Origin: Novosphingobium cyanobacteriorum
GTDB taxonomy: Bacteria; Pseudomonadota; Alphaproteobacteria; Sphingomonadales; Sphingomonadaceae
Reading direction: 5' to 3'
Assembly: GCF_029436685.1 (NCBI RefSeq)
Contig: NZ_JAROCY010000007.1
Coordinates: 124,001 to 188,000 of the forward strand
Length of the DNA: 64,000 bases
Both the position numbers and the translations under genes were made by a program. Below are positions 52,728-61,395 of the stretch, one piece after another. The notes below the pieces were generated by a model. That model worked only from the letters and a program-made list of their open reading frames with translations. It did no database searches and had not been told where the DNA came from. Numbering within the stretch: position 1 is the first letter of the stretch; each line of letters begins with the position of its first letter.

Positions 52728-54404
52728 CTAGCCGAGCAGAAAATCGCCCGCGGAAAGCGCCGGCGCGCCGATCAGGATGGCCACCAGAACCTGCGCCGCG
52801 CCGCCCGATCCGTCCTCGTCGTACCACAGCCTGCCACTCGCCTGATCGTAGATCACATGCTGATCGGCCGTCAGGGCGCGGGGGCCGGTGATGAACTCTG
52901 CAGCGGCGATCTGCTGCCCCGCTTCGCCCGAAAGCGCCGCGAAACCATCGAGATCCAGCACGATGCGATCCTGCCCCGCCTGAAAATCACGGATGACGTC
53001 ACGCTCCCCCGCAGTACCGTAGACATCGAGGTGGAAACGGTCACTTCCCAAGCCTCCGGTCAACGAATCGCTGCCGCGTCCGCCGTTGAGCAGGTCGTCG
53101 CCCGATCCGCCGAAAATGCGGTCATTTCCGTCGGTTCCGAAAATCTCGAAGTGCTCGAACCCCGCCAGCGTCAGTCCGCCAACCCTGATCGCACCGGCGC
53201 TGTCCACCGTCATGGCCACCGCTGCGTCAACGCCGAGGCCGAGCCTGACCGTATCCTCACCCTCGCCGCCGTTGAGCGTCAGCCGGTTGCCTGCGCCCAG
53301 TCCGCCCGCCGAAAGGACGACGGAATCATTGCCGCTACCAAGGATGGCGTCGAGCCTTTCGATTCCACCGAAGCCCGCGCGTGCGTGATAGGTATCGAAA
53401 AAATACTTTCCGCCGAATGACGTGGCATAGGCGCCGAAGGTCCCGACGATATCGCCTGCCGCAGCGATCCCCAGTTCGCCATCCACCGCCTCGCTCACAC
53501 CCCGGAAATCGAGGCGCAGCGTGTCGTATCCCGCGCCGCCTTCCAGCTTCACGCCATTGGCGCGGGTGACAATGAAGCTGTCATCGCCGCCACCGGCCTC
53601 GACCGTCGTTGCGCGATCATCGGTCAGGACGATGCGGTCATTGCCCGCACCCAGCTTTGCCAGCAGCCATTCCAGACCGATGGCCTTGCCCGCCGTTCCG
53701 GCAGACGCGACGCCGGTCAGCCCGTTCTTGGCGAGGCTGGCCGCGCTTGCCGACGCAGTGAGGTCCAACCGCCAGGTATCCTCGCCCTCGCCTGCATCGA
53801 TCCGATCAGCACCGCCAACGCTGCGGATCACGTCATCGCCCGCGCCGGTGGAAATTCGGCTTTCGCCCAGGCCGACCGAGACGCTGTCCGCCCCTGCAGC
53901 GGTGGTGATCGTGTTGGCGCCCGCCCCGGTCTTGACGACAAAGCGTTCGAATCCAAGGAACCGTGCACCGAAATTCGTCGCTGCGACCCCGGTCGCGCCC
54001 ACGACGAGCCGCATGCCCGCCACCTGCGCCATATCGAGCGCCAACTGGTCCTGCCCAGCCCCGGCGTTGACAGTCAGTTCGGTGCCCCACGGCAGTTCCG
54101 TAGCAGAATAGGTGAAGGCATCATCGGCCGCGCCAAACTTCGCCACCAAGCGCTCTACCTCGGCAACATGCAACCGGTTGGGCGTGACGAAGGTTTCGAA
54201 CGTTCCGCCAAGCGTGCCGCTTTCGAAGCCCAGCCGGGCCGAGGCATAGTGCGGGCCGGCAATGTTGCTGTAATCGACGAGCAGCGTATCGAAGCCGCCC
54301 CGCCCATAGACTTCGTCACCAATGCCGAGCAGCGGACGGAAGCTGTCGCTGCCATCGGTGCCGACCATGTAATCGAAGCCGTCAGTCCCTTGGTATACTG
54401 TCAC
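52728..54404 (-). CDS. RTX-type calcium-binding protein, probable type I secretion substrate
   Basis: A 558-residue acidic, glycine-rich protein with no signal peptide. Scattered through it are about ten G-G-x-G-x-D-type half-repeats, closing in a block (G-T-D-G-N-D-R-I-F-G-G-S-G-D-D-L-L-N-G-G) that binds calcium as a beta roll. A following D-V-I-R-D-F-Q-A-G-Q-D-R-I segment is typical of RTX exoproteins, and the C-terminus, D-F-L-L-G, fits a type I secretion signal. No enzymatic domain is recognised and no ABC exporter is in the window. Codon use is typical. Confidence 0.85.
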   Translation of the reverse strand: MTVYQGTDGFDYMVGTDGSDSFRPLLGIGDEVYGRGGFDTLLVDYSNIAGPHYASARLGFESGTLGGTFETFVTPNRLHVAEVERLVAKFGAADDAFTYSATELPWGTELTVNAGAGQDQLALDMAQVAGMRLVVGATGVAATNFGARFLGFERFVVKTGAGANTITTAAGADSVSVGLGESRISTGAGDDVIRSVGGADRIDAGEGEDTWRLDLTASASAASLAKNGLTGVASAGTAGKAIGLEWLLAKLGAGNDRIVLTDDRATTVEAGGGDDSFIVTRANGVKLEGGAGYDTLRLDFRGVSEAVDGELGIAAAGDIVGTFGAYATSFGGKYFFDTYHARAGFGGIERLDAILGSGNDSVVLSAGGLGAGNRLTLNGGEGEDTVRLGLGVDAAVAMTVDSAGAIRVGGLTLAGFEHFEIFGTDGNDRIFGGSGDDLLNGGRGSDSLTGGLGSDRFHLDVYGTAGERDVIRDFQAGQDRIVLDLDGFAALSGEAGQQIAAAEFITGPRALTADQHVIYDQASGRLWYDEDGSGGAAQVLVAILIGAPALSAGDFLLG

Positions 54405-54484
54405 GCAAAAGGTCTCCCCAAGGCGAACCTAAGGCGCGACGCATTGCATTGGAAGAGACAAGAACCTGCCGCCAGGGAACTATT

Positions 54485-55942
54485 TCAGAGCGCCGAGACG
54501 CCCAGGAAGCCGGGGATCGGGCCGTTCCATTCGCCGGGCTTGCTGGGCGGTTCGGACGGCTGATGACGGCGGTCATCGTAGCGCTCCTGGCGCGGTTCGG
54601 CCCTGCGCGGTTCCGGACGGGCGCGCTCTTCGCGGACCGGGCGTTCTTCGCGGGCGGGACGTTCTTCGCGGGCGGGACGTTCGTCGCGAGCAGGGCGTTC
54701 TTCGCGGGCAGGACGCTCTTCGCGATCGCGGCGATTGCGCGGCTTGCGGTCTTCGCGGTCTTCCCGTGGGGCGCGGTCTTCCCGGGGGGCGCGGTCTTCC
54801 CGGGGGGCGCGGACTTCGCGGCCTTCCAGCTCGACCTTCATTTCGGGGATCTTGCCCTTGGTCAGCTTTTCGACGTTGTCGATCGCCTCGGCATCTTCGG
54901 GGCTGACCAGCGTGAAGGCGCGGCCGGTGGCGCCACCGCGACCGGTGCGGCCGATGCGGTGGACATAATCATCCGGGTGCCACGGCGTGTCGAAGTTGAA
55001 GACGTGGCTGACGCCCTTCACGTCGATGCCGCGGGCGGCGACGTCGGAGGCGCAGAGGATGGAGATCACCCCGTCCTTGAACTTCTGCAGTTCCGCATTG
55101 CGGGCGGACTGGTCCATGTCTCCATGGATCTCGCCCGCGGAAAAGCCGTGGCGCTGCAGGCTCTTGGCCAGTTCACGCACGGTCGTCTTGCGGTTGGCGA
55201 AGATGATCGCGGTGGACACGTTGTCCGTCCGCAGCAGGTGGCGCAGCACTTCGCGCTTGGCGCGGCTGGCCACGGGCACCTTGAACTGCGCGATGCTGGT
55301 GTTGTTCGAAGCAGGCCGCGCGACTTCGATATACTTGGGGTTCGAAAGGAACTTGTCCGCCAGCTTCTTGATTGGCGGCGGCATCGTGGCCGAAAACAGC
55401 AGCGTCTGGCGCTGGGCCGGCAGCTTCGAACAGATCGTCTCGATATCGGGGATGAAGCCCATGTCGAGCATGCGGTCGGCTTCGTCGATCACCAGCAGGT
55501 CGCAGCCGGTGAGCAGTATCTTGCCCCGTTCGAACAGGTCCATCAGGCGGCCCGGCGTGGCGATCAGCACGTCGACGCCATCCTGCAGCGCCTTTACCTG
55601 ATCCCCCATCTGCACGCCGCCGATCAGCAGCGCCATCTTGAGATCATGGTTCTTTCCGTACTTTTCAAAGTTTTCAGCAACCTGCGCGGCCAGTTCACGC
55701 GTGGGTTCGAGGATCAGCGAACGCGGCATCAGCGCCCGGCGGCGGCCATGCGCGAGGATGTCGATCATCGGCAGCACGAAGCCCGCGGTCTTGCCCGTGC
55801 CGGTCTGGGCGATGCCGATCAGGTCCTTCATCATCAGCACGGCGGGGATGGCCTGCGCCTGGATGGGCGTGGGCGTGTCGTAACCGGCGTCGGTGACCGA
55901 CTTCAGAAGGTCTTCGGAAAGGCCGAGATCGGCAAACTTCAT
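54485..55942 (-). CDS. DEAD-box RNA helicase with repetitive basic tail
   Basis: A 485-residue ATP-dependent RNA helicase. It has the Q motif (P-T-P-I-Q-A-Q), A-Q-T-G-T-G-K-T, P-T-R-E-L, V-I-D-E-A-D-R-M-L, S-A-T, and H-R-I-G-R-T-G-R-G-G, all intact. The last 110 residues are Arg/Glu/Pro-rich, with three A-P-R-E-D-R copies and about seven P-A-R-E-E-R-type copies, encoded by near-exact DNA repeats, so the tail length may vary between strains. Likely relative of RhlE in ribosome assembly or RNA turnover. Confidence 0.93.
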   Translation of the reverse strand: MKFADLGLSEDLLKSVTDAGYDTPTPIQAQAIPAVLMMKDLIGIAQTGTGKTAGFVLPMIDILAHGRRRALMPRSLILEPTRELAAQVAENFEKYGKNHDLKMALLIGGVQMGDQVKALQDGVDVLIATPGRLMDLFERGKILLTGCDLLVIDEADRMLDMGFIPDIETICSKLPAQRQTLLFSATMPPPIKKLADKFLSNPKYIEVARPASNNTSIAQFKVPVASRAKREVLRHLLRTDNVSTAIIFANRKTTVRELAKSLQRHGFSAGEIHGDMDQSARNAELQKFKDGVISILCASDVAARGIDVKGVSHVFNFDTPWHPDDYVHRIGRTGRGGATGRAFTLVSPEDAEAIDNVEKLTKGKIPEMKVELEGREVRAPREDRAPREDRAPREDREDRKPRNRRDREERPAREERPARDERPAREERPAREERPVREERARPEPRRAEPRQERYDDRRHQPSEPPSKPGEWNGPIPGFLGVSAL

Positions 55943-56097
55943 GCAGGGTGGATCCGATAAATCTGGCGGCGCGAAATGTTTTGCGCAGCCGCACGGGGCG
56001 CTTTGCGCGCACCGTTTGTTCTCAGTCGCGCGCTTTGCCGATAAACGCGCGAAAGTCAAGAAAAGCGGCAGCCGATGCGGTTCAACCGCATGCCGCG

Positions 56098-56682
56098 TCA
56101 ATCGTCGGGGATCAGTTCTCGCACCCGGTCGATCCCGCAGGTTGAACCGGACCGCGAATGGATCTGGTCCCGCCCCACGCAAAGCTGGCCATCGGGCGTC
56201 TGGCTGACATAGAAACCCATGTAGAAATCGCGGGCGTTGCAGGATTTGCCCAGATCCGCCCCCACCATCCGCCGATCGCGCAGGAACAGCATCAGCCGCG
56301 TGCTGGACATCGGCCGCACCCCGGCAATGGCGGCCAGCGGCACGCACTTTGCCATCTTGCGTTCGCGCATCCGCAGCGGAACCGGCGGAGTGGAGACGAA
56401 TTCGTCGCGTCCCGGCGCGCGCGGGGTGATGCGGATGATCAGGCGCTGTTCGATTCGCACCTGCTGCACCGTGTCATCAGGCAGGCCATCGACGAATTCG
56501 CCCAGGACGGTGCCTTCGAGAATGCGGGGCGCGGACTGCGGCCCTTCGGGATCCACGGCGGCAGCGCGCCACGGTGCCCCTTCAGGCGAAACGGCAGCGG
56601 GCTGCGGACCGGAGGCAGCCGGATGCGGCGCCACCGGCAAAGCCAGCGCAAGCGTTGCGACAAGAAGGGAAAGGCTGTTCAT
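56098..56682 (-). CDS. exported protein of unknown function
   Basis: A 194-residue secreted protein. A signal peptide (N-S-L-S-L-L-V-A-T-L-A-L-A-L-P-V-A) is followed by a Pro/Ala-rich stretch and a globular domain with R-L-I-I-R-I-T-P-R, C-V-P-L-A-A-I, F-L-R-D-R-R-M-V and a C-terminal part with three cysteines (S-C-N-A-R, L-C-V-G-R and T-C-G-I-D). The start at 56682 was chosen for the signal peptide. No family recognised; likely a conserved alphaproteobacterial envelope protein. Confidence 0.72.
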   Translation of the reverse strand: MNSLSLLVATLALALPVAPHPAASGPQPAAVSPEGAPWRAAAVDPEGPQSAPRILEGTVLGEFVDGLPDDTVQQVRIEQRLIIRITPRAPGRDEFVSTPPVPLRMRERKMAKCVPLAAIAGVRPMSSTRLMLFLRDRRMVGADLGKSCNARDFYMGFYVSQTPDGQLCVGRDQIHSRSGSTCGIDRVRELIPDD

Positions 56683-56864
56683 CGCCGCAGGAATCGGTCT
56701 CTCAAGTCCCTCAGGTGCCCCAGCCGCCTGCCGGGTTGCAGGCCGGCATCCGGTCCTGATTCCGCGATAGCGCAACCGGTTGAACACCTGCTTAACCCGG
56801 CCGCATGAAATCGGGAGCGAAAAAATGCATTGCCCGAAGAAGGCGCAAATCCTAGCCGCAGATC

Positions 56865-58289
56865 ATGACTGAAACCGCCCAGTTCCTGACTGCCGCCGCC
56901 GACCTGCTTGGCCCCAAGGGGCTGACCACCGATCCTGCCGAGATGGCCCCGTGGCTGACCGATTGGCGCGGCCGCTTTACCGGGCGGGCACTCGCGCTGG
57001 CATCGCCGGCGGATACGGCCGAAGTGGCCGCGCTGGTGAAGCTGTGCGCCGCGCATGGCGTGCCGATCGTGCCGCAGGGTGGCAACAGCGGGATGAGCGG
57101 GGGCGCCACGCCCGACGAGGTGGGCAATGCCGTGGTGCTTTCGCTGCGGCGCATGGCGGCGATCCGCAAGGTGGACGTGCAGACCCGCACCGCAACCTGC
57201 GAGGCTGGCGTGATCCTGCAGGTGCTGCACGAAGCGGCGGAGCGCGAGGGAATGCGCTTTCCGCTGTCGCTGGGGGGCAAAGGGTCTGCCACGGTGGGCG
57301 GGCTGATTTCCACCAACGCCGGCGGCACGCAGGTGCTGCGCCACGGATCGATGCGCGCACTGGTGCTGGGGCTTGAGGCGGTGCTGGCCGATGGATCGGT
57401 GTTCAACCAGCTGGTGCCGCTGAAGAAGGACAACCGGGGCTTTGACCTGAAGCAGCTGCTGATCGGGTCCGAAGGCACGATCGGCATCGTAACTGCGGCC
57501 ACGCTGAAGCTGGAGCCCGCAGTTGCGGCGCGCGCGGTGCTGTGGGCCGGGGTCGATTCGCTGGAGACGGCGCGCGCCCTGCTGCTGCATGCGGAAGGCG
57601 TGGCGGGCGGCGCGCTGGAAGGATTCGAGGTGATGCCGCGCCATTCGCTGCAGGCAGTGCTTTCGCACCTGCCCGATGCGCGGGCCCCTTTGCAGGGTGA
57701 CCATGCCTGGCACGTGCTGATCGAGCTGGTGGCGGATGCCGCCGGGGCCGAGGCCCTGCCCGCCATGGCTGAGGCGCTGCTGGTGAGCGCGTTCGAGCAG
57801 GGCCTGGTGGAGGACGCCACCATTGCCGCGAGCGAGGCGCAGGCCGAGGCGTTCTGGCTCTTGCGCGAATCCATCGCGCCGGCCGAACGCGCGCTGGGCC
57901 CGGCCGTGCAGCATGACATCAGCGTAGCGGTAGAAAAAATGCCGGAGTTCGTGGCCCATGCCGTGCCCACGATCGAGGCGGCGTTTCCCGGCACGACGGC
58001 GGTCGGCTTTGGCCACCTGGGCGATGGCAACATCCACTTCCACGTGCTGGCGCCCGCCGCAACGGCGGACGGACCGGCGTGGCAGGCGGGCGAAGGCAAG
58101 ACGATCAGCCGCATGGTGCATGACCTGGTAACCGATTGGGGCGGTTCGATTTCCGCCGAACATGGCATTGGCCAGCTGAAGCGCGACGAACTGGCCCGGC
58201 TGGGCGATCCGGTGGCGATGGGCATGCTGCGCGCGGTGAAGCAGGCGCTCGATCCGCAGGGCCTGCTCAATCCCGGCAAACTTGTCTGA
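56865..58289 (+). CDS. FAD-linked dehydrogenase, D-2-hydroxyglutarate/D-lactate type
   Basis: A 474-residue flavoprotein with the FAD-binding PCMH domain (V-P-Q-G-G-N-S-G-M-S-G-G and L-S-L-G-G-K-G-S-A-T-V-G-G) and a C-terminal cap domain with F-G-H-L-G-D-G-N-I-H-F-H, whose histidines bind the metal in this group, and A-E-H-G-I-G-Q-L-K-R. It oxidises a D-2-hydroxy acid: D-2-hydroxyglutarate, D-lactate or glycolate; the exact one is open. Normal length for the family. It stands alone. Confidence 0.9.
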   Translation: MTETAQFLTAAADLLGPKGLTTDPAEMAPWLTDWRGRFTGRALALASPADTAEVAALVKLCAAHGVPIVPQGGNSGMSGGATPDEVGNAVVLSLRRMAAIRKVDVQTRTATCEAGVILQVLHEAAEREGMRFPLSLGGKGSATVGGLISTNAGGTQVLRHGSMRALVLGLEAVLADGSVFNQLVPLKKDNRGFDLKQLLIGSEGTIGIVTAATLKLEPAVAARAVLWAGVDSLETARALLLHAEGVAGGALEGFEVMPRHSLQAVLSHLPDARAPLQGDHAWHVLIELVADAAGAEALPAMAEALLVSAFEQGLVEDATIAASEAQAEAFWLLRESIAPAERALGPAVQHDISVAVEKMPEFVAHAVPTIEAAFPGTTAVGFGHLGDGNIHFHVLAPAATADGPAWQAGEGKTISRMVHDLVTDWGGSISAEHGIGQLKRDELARLGDPVAMGMLRAVKQALDPQGLLNPGKLV

Positions 58290-58428
58290 CGGGGACTCGG
58301 TTTTCCGCGCCGGAGTGTGACAACGGTGTTGCAGGTGGCCTTGCGCCCCCTGCCACCCTCCCCTAAACGGCGCATTCCCGCCGAAGCCCGATGCGCAACG
58401 GCGTCCAGTTTCGACGGAGAGTGATTCG

Positions 58429-59196
58429 ATGGCCAGCGTGGCGCCTTCCCTGCCCCTGTTCTACAACGACCTGATGCCGCTCAACACGCGCGACCACGCC
58501 AACTGGCGCGCGCGCGGGGCCGACAAGGCCAGCTGGCTGGCGGGTGTGCACGCAGTGCCGCTGACCGTGGAGGAATTTCCGCAGGCCGGCCGCCACTTCC
58601 CGATCATCTTCGCTTCGGGCGACAACCCGGTGCCGCTGGCGCTGATGGGCCTGAACGAAGGCGTGAACGTGTTCGTCGACGCCGATGGCACGGTTACACA
58701 GGGCGTGTACCTGCCCGCCTATGCGCGCCGCTATCCCTTCATGCTGGCAAAGCTGCAGCCCGATACCGACGAGCTTTCGCTGTGCTTCGACCCTTCGTGC
58801 GGCCTGATCGGCGATTTCACCGATGGTGAACCGCTGTTCGATGGCGACCAGCCTTCGGACGCGACCAAGGCCGCGCTGGCGTTCTGCGAACAGTTCGAAC
58901 AGGCTGGCCAGCGCACGCAGGCCTTCCTCGACGAAATCCGCAAGCATGACCTTCTGATGGAAGGCGAAGTTTCGATCCAGCCGAACAACGGTGGCGAGCC
59001 CTTCGTCTATCGCGGCTTCCAGATGATCAACCAGGAAAAGCTGCGGGACATGCGCGGCGACGTGCTGCGCGGCTGGGCGCAGAGCGGGCTGCTGCCGCTG
59101 CTCTATGCGCACATCTTCTCGCTGGAGCTGATCAGCCAGATCTTCGGCCGCCAGATGGAACAGGGCAAGGCGCCCGCGCTGCAGCCGATCGCCTGA
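58429..59196 (+). CDS. SapC family protein
   Basis: A 255-residue protein of the SapC family, named after a Campylobacter S-layer locus but widespread in alphaproteobacteria. Landmarks are F-Y-N-D-L-M-P-L-N, F-P-I-I-F-A-S-G, Y-L-P-A-Y-A-R-R-Y-P-F and G-L-I-G-D-F-T-D-G-E-P-L-F. No signal peptide. The function is uncertain; relatives sometimes lie beside TonB receptors or peptide genes, but none is adjacent here. GACGGAGAG precedes the start. A strong terminator follows. Confidence 0.88.
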   Translation: MASVAPSLPLFYNDLMPLNTRDHANWRARGADKASWLAGVHAVPLTVEEFPQAGRHFPIIFASGDNPVPLALMGLNEGVNVFVDADGTVTQGVYLPAYARRYPFMLAKLQPDTDELSLCFDPSCGLIGDFTDGEPLFDGDQPSDATKAALAFCEQFEQAGQRTQAFLDEIRKHDLLMEGEVSIQPNNGGEPFVYRGFQMINQEKLRDMRGDVLRGWAQSGLLPLLYAHIFSLELISQIFGRQMEQGKAPALQPIA

Positions 59197-59225
59197 ACCA
59201 ATCGACGCCAGTTTGGCGGGGACAC

Positions 59226-59266
59226 AAGGCCGGAATTGCGCAGGACCGCGCAATTCCGGCCTTTTC
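59226..59266 (+). terminator. Rho-independent terminator of the SapC gene
   Basis: AAGGCCGGAATTGCGC and its complement form a perfect 16-bp stem around AGGACC, followed by TTTTCC. A strong terminator 29 bases after the SapC stop. Confidence 0.9.
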
Positions 59267-59326
59267 CATGCGCGCAAGCTGAATTTGCAATGAACCAAAC
59301 GTTTTTTGGAATTAACGCGATTCTTG

Positions 59327-59355
59327 TTGCACGGATGCAACGCCATCCCTAAATT
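59327..59355 (+). promoter_or_regulatory. possible promoter for the small RNA
   Basis: TTGCAC at 59327-59332 and TAAATT at 59350-59355, spaced 17 bases, loosely fit sigma-70 -35 and -10 boxes. They lie just upstream of a stretch with the features of a small RNA. The surrounding 59280-59330 is AT-rich. Confidence 0.4.
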
Positions 59356-59361
59356 GATGAT

Positions 59362-59462
59362 GTTGCGGCGGCGCTCCCCTCATGGCCCGTCGTAACTGGT
59401 GCACTTCGTGCACCTCCTCCCTGAACCTTGGCCACCTGGAGCATGTCTCCAGGTGGTTTTTT
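59362..59462 (+). ncRNA. candidate small RNA with CCUCCUCCC motif
   Basis: A possible transcript of about 100 nt. It has a perfect 7-bp hairpin (GGTGCAC-TTC-GTGCACC), then an unpaired TCCTCCC that would pair with Shine-Dalgarno sequences, then a 10-bp terminator hairpin and T6. This layout, an exposed CCTCC motif before an intrinsic terminator, resembles alphaproteobacterial trans-acting small RNAs such as the suhB/MmgR type; the family match is by pattern only. No coding frame fits. The 5' end is estimated from the promoter boxes. Confidence 0.6.
59432..59462 (+). terminator. Rho-independent terminator of the small RNA
   Basis: CCACCTGGAG and CTCCAGGTGG pair perfectly around CATGT and are followed by TTTTTT. 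It points rightward, although the flanking protein gene to the right is leftward and SapC already has its own terminator, so it must serve a separate transcript. Confidence 0.9.
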
Positions 59463-59481
59463 CGTGGATGCCGCTGCGTGA

Positions 59482-60549
59482 TTATTCCGCGGCGGAGCGC
59501 CAGTGGCGCTGTTCGCGGCCCATGCCGGCGACATCTGCCGCAAGGGCGCTGACCAGCTCGGTCACCAGCGAGACGGTGGCGCCGAAGCCCTCGCCCGGCT
59601 CTGCCATGCGCGAATCGAGATAGCACTGACGGTCTATCTCCAGCTGCAGGCAATGGACGCCGGCCGATCGGCGCGCATGCCGTTCCAGCACATAGCCGCC
59701 GGCATAGGGCCGGTTGTGCGCGGCGGGCCGCCCGCGCGTGGCGAAGAACGAGAATGCCGCCGCCACCAGCGCACCATCGCAGGCCGCGCCGAAGCGATCG
59801 CCCACCACGAACTGCGGCGCCGGCAGGCCCGGATGGGGCGGCGCGAGCGGGGGCATCGAATGCAGGTCTATCAGCAGCGCCGCGCCCCACCGGTCGCGCA
59901 CCGTGGCAAGCGTTTCCGCCAAGGCGGCGTGATAGGGTTCATGGACCCCGGCGATCCGCTCCTCGACCTCGTGATGATCGAGCCGGCGATTCCACAGCTC
60001 GCCAAGGCCCGGCAGGCGGCGGGGAATCAGGCCGAGGCCGCTGCGCGAGCGGCTGGCCAGCCCCGCAGCCCGCACCGGGGTGCGCCGCGCCGAGGAAGCG
60101 TCAGGCGCGGGGCCGACCATCTCCCAATCGACATCGTCCGTCGCCCGGTTCAGGTCGATCATCGCGCGCGGGGCATTGGCCACCAGCAGCGCCGCGCCGG
60201 TGCGGCGGGCCACTTCGGCGCCGATCAGGTCAACATAGCGGTCTTCCAGCCTGGGCGCGGCGAAAGCGGGGTGGCGCATCCGCTCAAGCAGGGTGTGGGC
60301 ATAGGCACGGCCCGCATGGGGCACCGCCAGGACGAGCGGGATCGAGGACGGCTCCACCCTCCGCAGAGTATAGGCCGGCATGCCGGGATGGCCGGGAATG
60401 GCACCGCCTTCGGTAACCAGCGTATGCTCGGCTGCCGAATCGGTCGTCCCGTCCTGTGCGGTCGGCGAATCGCCAACCCGGTCACCCGCCTTGCGCATGG
60501 GGTTACGCTGCCCACGAAATGGCCGGCTGTCAAAGATCGTTACGGTCAT
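59482..60549 (-). CDS. N-formylglutamate amidohydrolase family protein
   Basis: A 355-residue member of the N-formylglutamate deformylase/FGase family, which hydrolyses N-formyl or related amides in histidine breakdown and elsewhere. The motif V-P-H-A-G-R-A-Y, the central E-D-R-Y-V-D, D-L-N-R-A and a late L-I-D-L-H-S-M-P-P with the zinc-binding His are all present. An in-frame ATG at 60498 would give a shorter protein. No hut genes are nearby. FGase-like genes beside cpdR are seen in alphaproteobacteria, which suggests another role. Confidence 0.87.
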   Translation of the reverse strand: MTVTIFDSRPFRGQRNPMRKAGDRVGDSPTAQDGTTDSAAEHTLVTEGGAIPGHPGMPAYTLRRVEPSSIPLVLAVPHAGRAYAHTLLERMRHPAFAAPRLEDRYVDLIGAEVARRTGAALLVANAPRAMIDLNRATDDVDWEMVGPAPDASSARRTPVRAAGLASRSRSGLGLIPRRLPGLGELWNRRLDHHEVEERIAGVHEPYHAALAETLATVRDRWGAALLIDLHSMPPLAPPHPGLPAPQFVVGDRFGAACDGALVAAAFSFFATRGRPAAHNRPYAGGYVLERHARRSAGVHCLQLEIDRQCYLDSRMAEPGEGFGATVSLVTELVSALAADVAGMGREQRHWRSAAE

Positions 60550-60662
60550 CTTTGCGGCAGAATCTTAACCGCCACGGGTGTATGGACGGCGCTCCGGACG
60601 CGGATACCGCACCCGGCAAGAACGAGCCCAGATCGCGACCACTTGAAAGACGAAGGTACCCC

Positions 60663-61052
60663 ATGATCCGCATCCTGCTGGCCGAAGACGAAGAAGCCAT
60701 GCGCACCTACCTGGCCCGCGCGCTGGAGAACAACGGATACGAAGTGGTGGCCGTGGACCGTGGCACCGAGGCGGTGCCACTGCTCGAATCGCAGCACTTC
60801 GACCTGCTGCTGTCGGACATCGTGATGCCGGAGATGGACGGGATCGAACTGGCGCAGCGCTGTGCCGAGATCAGCCCCGCCACCAAGGTGATGTTCATCA
60901 CCGGATTTGCGGCGGTGACGCTGAAGGCCAATCGCGAGGCACCGCAGGCGCGGGTGCTGTCAAAGCCGTTCCACCTGCGCGATCTGGTGCTGGAAGTGGA
61001 GCGCCTGTTCGAGGATCACCCCCTGGCCGGAAGCGGACAGCCGCTGGTGTGA
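60663..61052 (+). CDS. cpdR: CpdR-like single-domain response regulator
   Basis: A 129-residue receiver domain without output domain. The acidic pocket is E8-D9, the phosphorylated Asp is D52 in L-L-S-D-I-V-M-P-E-M-D-G, and L-S-K-P-F has the conserved Lys. Sequence features such as V-M-F-I-T-G-F-A-A-V match CpdR, which in Caulobacter steers ClpXP and cell-cycle proteolysis via the CckA-ChpT phosphorelay. The ATG at 60663 gives the standard start. Preceded by divergent FGase; followed by tRNA-Val. Confidence 0.92.
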   Translation: MIRILLAEDEEAMRTYLARALENNGYEVVAVDRGTEAVPLLESQHFDLLLSDIVMPEMDGIELAQRCAEISPATKVMFITGFAAVTLKANREAPQARVLSKPFHLRDLVLEVERLFEDHPLAGSGQPLV

Positions 61053-61146
61053 CAATCGGCTGGTGATACCCCCTTGCCAGCCCAATCATGCGAGGCTAAG
61101 GGGCTGCCTCTCGCCGCGGAACGGTGGCGGGAATGCCGATGGTGCC

Positions 61147-61221
61147 GGGCGTATAGCTCAGTGGTAGAGCACTATGTTGACATCGTAGGGGTCGCAAGTT
61201 CAATCCTTGCTACGCCCACCA
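61147..61221 (+). tRNA. tRNA-Val (anticodon GAC)
   Basis: A 75-base cloverleaf: acceptor GGGCGTA/TACGCCC, D-arm GCTC-AGTGGTA-GAGC, anticodon stem CTATG/CGTAG around TTGACAT (anticodon GAC, valine), a 5-base variable loop, T-arm GCAAG-TTCAATC-CTTGC and encoded CCA. It reads GUC and GUU codons. A terminator follows at once. No integrase or attachment site was found at its 3' end. Confidence 0.97.
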
Positions 61222-61230
61222 TCGCACCAA

Positions 61231-61257
61231 AAACCCCGCCTTTTGGCGGGGTTTTTT
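61231..61257 (+). terminator. Rho-independent terminator of tRNA-Val
   Basis: AACCCCGCC and GGCGGGGTT form a 9-bp stem around TTTT, followed by TTTT. Ends the tRNA transcript 10 bases past the CCA. Confidence 0.93.
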
Positions 61258-61349
61258 GTTGGATGCGCGCTGTTGGGGCCAGCAGTCGTGATCAAATGGA
61301 TGCGTAAGCCGCCTTGCCGCCATCCCCATCGTTTCGAAGCGAGCGCCAG

Positions 61350-61385
61350 AAAAAGGTCCAATGCCTTTATCGCAGGCATTGGACC
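61350..61385 (-). terminator. Rho-independent terminator of the 30-residue membrane peptide gene
   Basis: GGTCCAATGCCT and AGGCATTGGACC form a 12-bp stem around TTATCGC; on the minus strand TTTTT follows. It lies 10 bases past the small gene's stop and no other leftward gene lies nearby, so it supports that gene. Confidence 0.88.
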
Positions 61386-61395
61386 GACAAAAAGC

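Noticed and set aside
52728..54404. Serralysin-type protease
   Set aside because: The D-V-I-R-D-F segment resembles the C-terminal part of M10 proteases, but no zinc-binding H-E-x-x-H-x-x-G-x-x-H motif is present.
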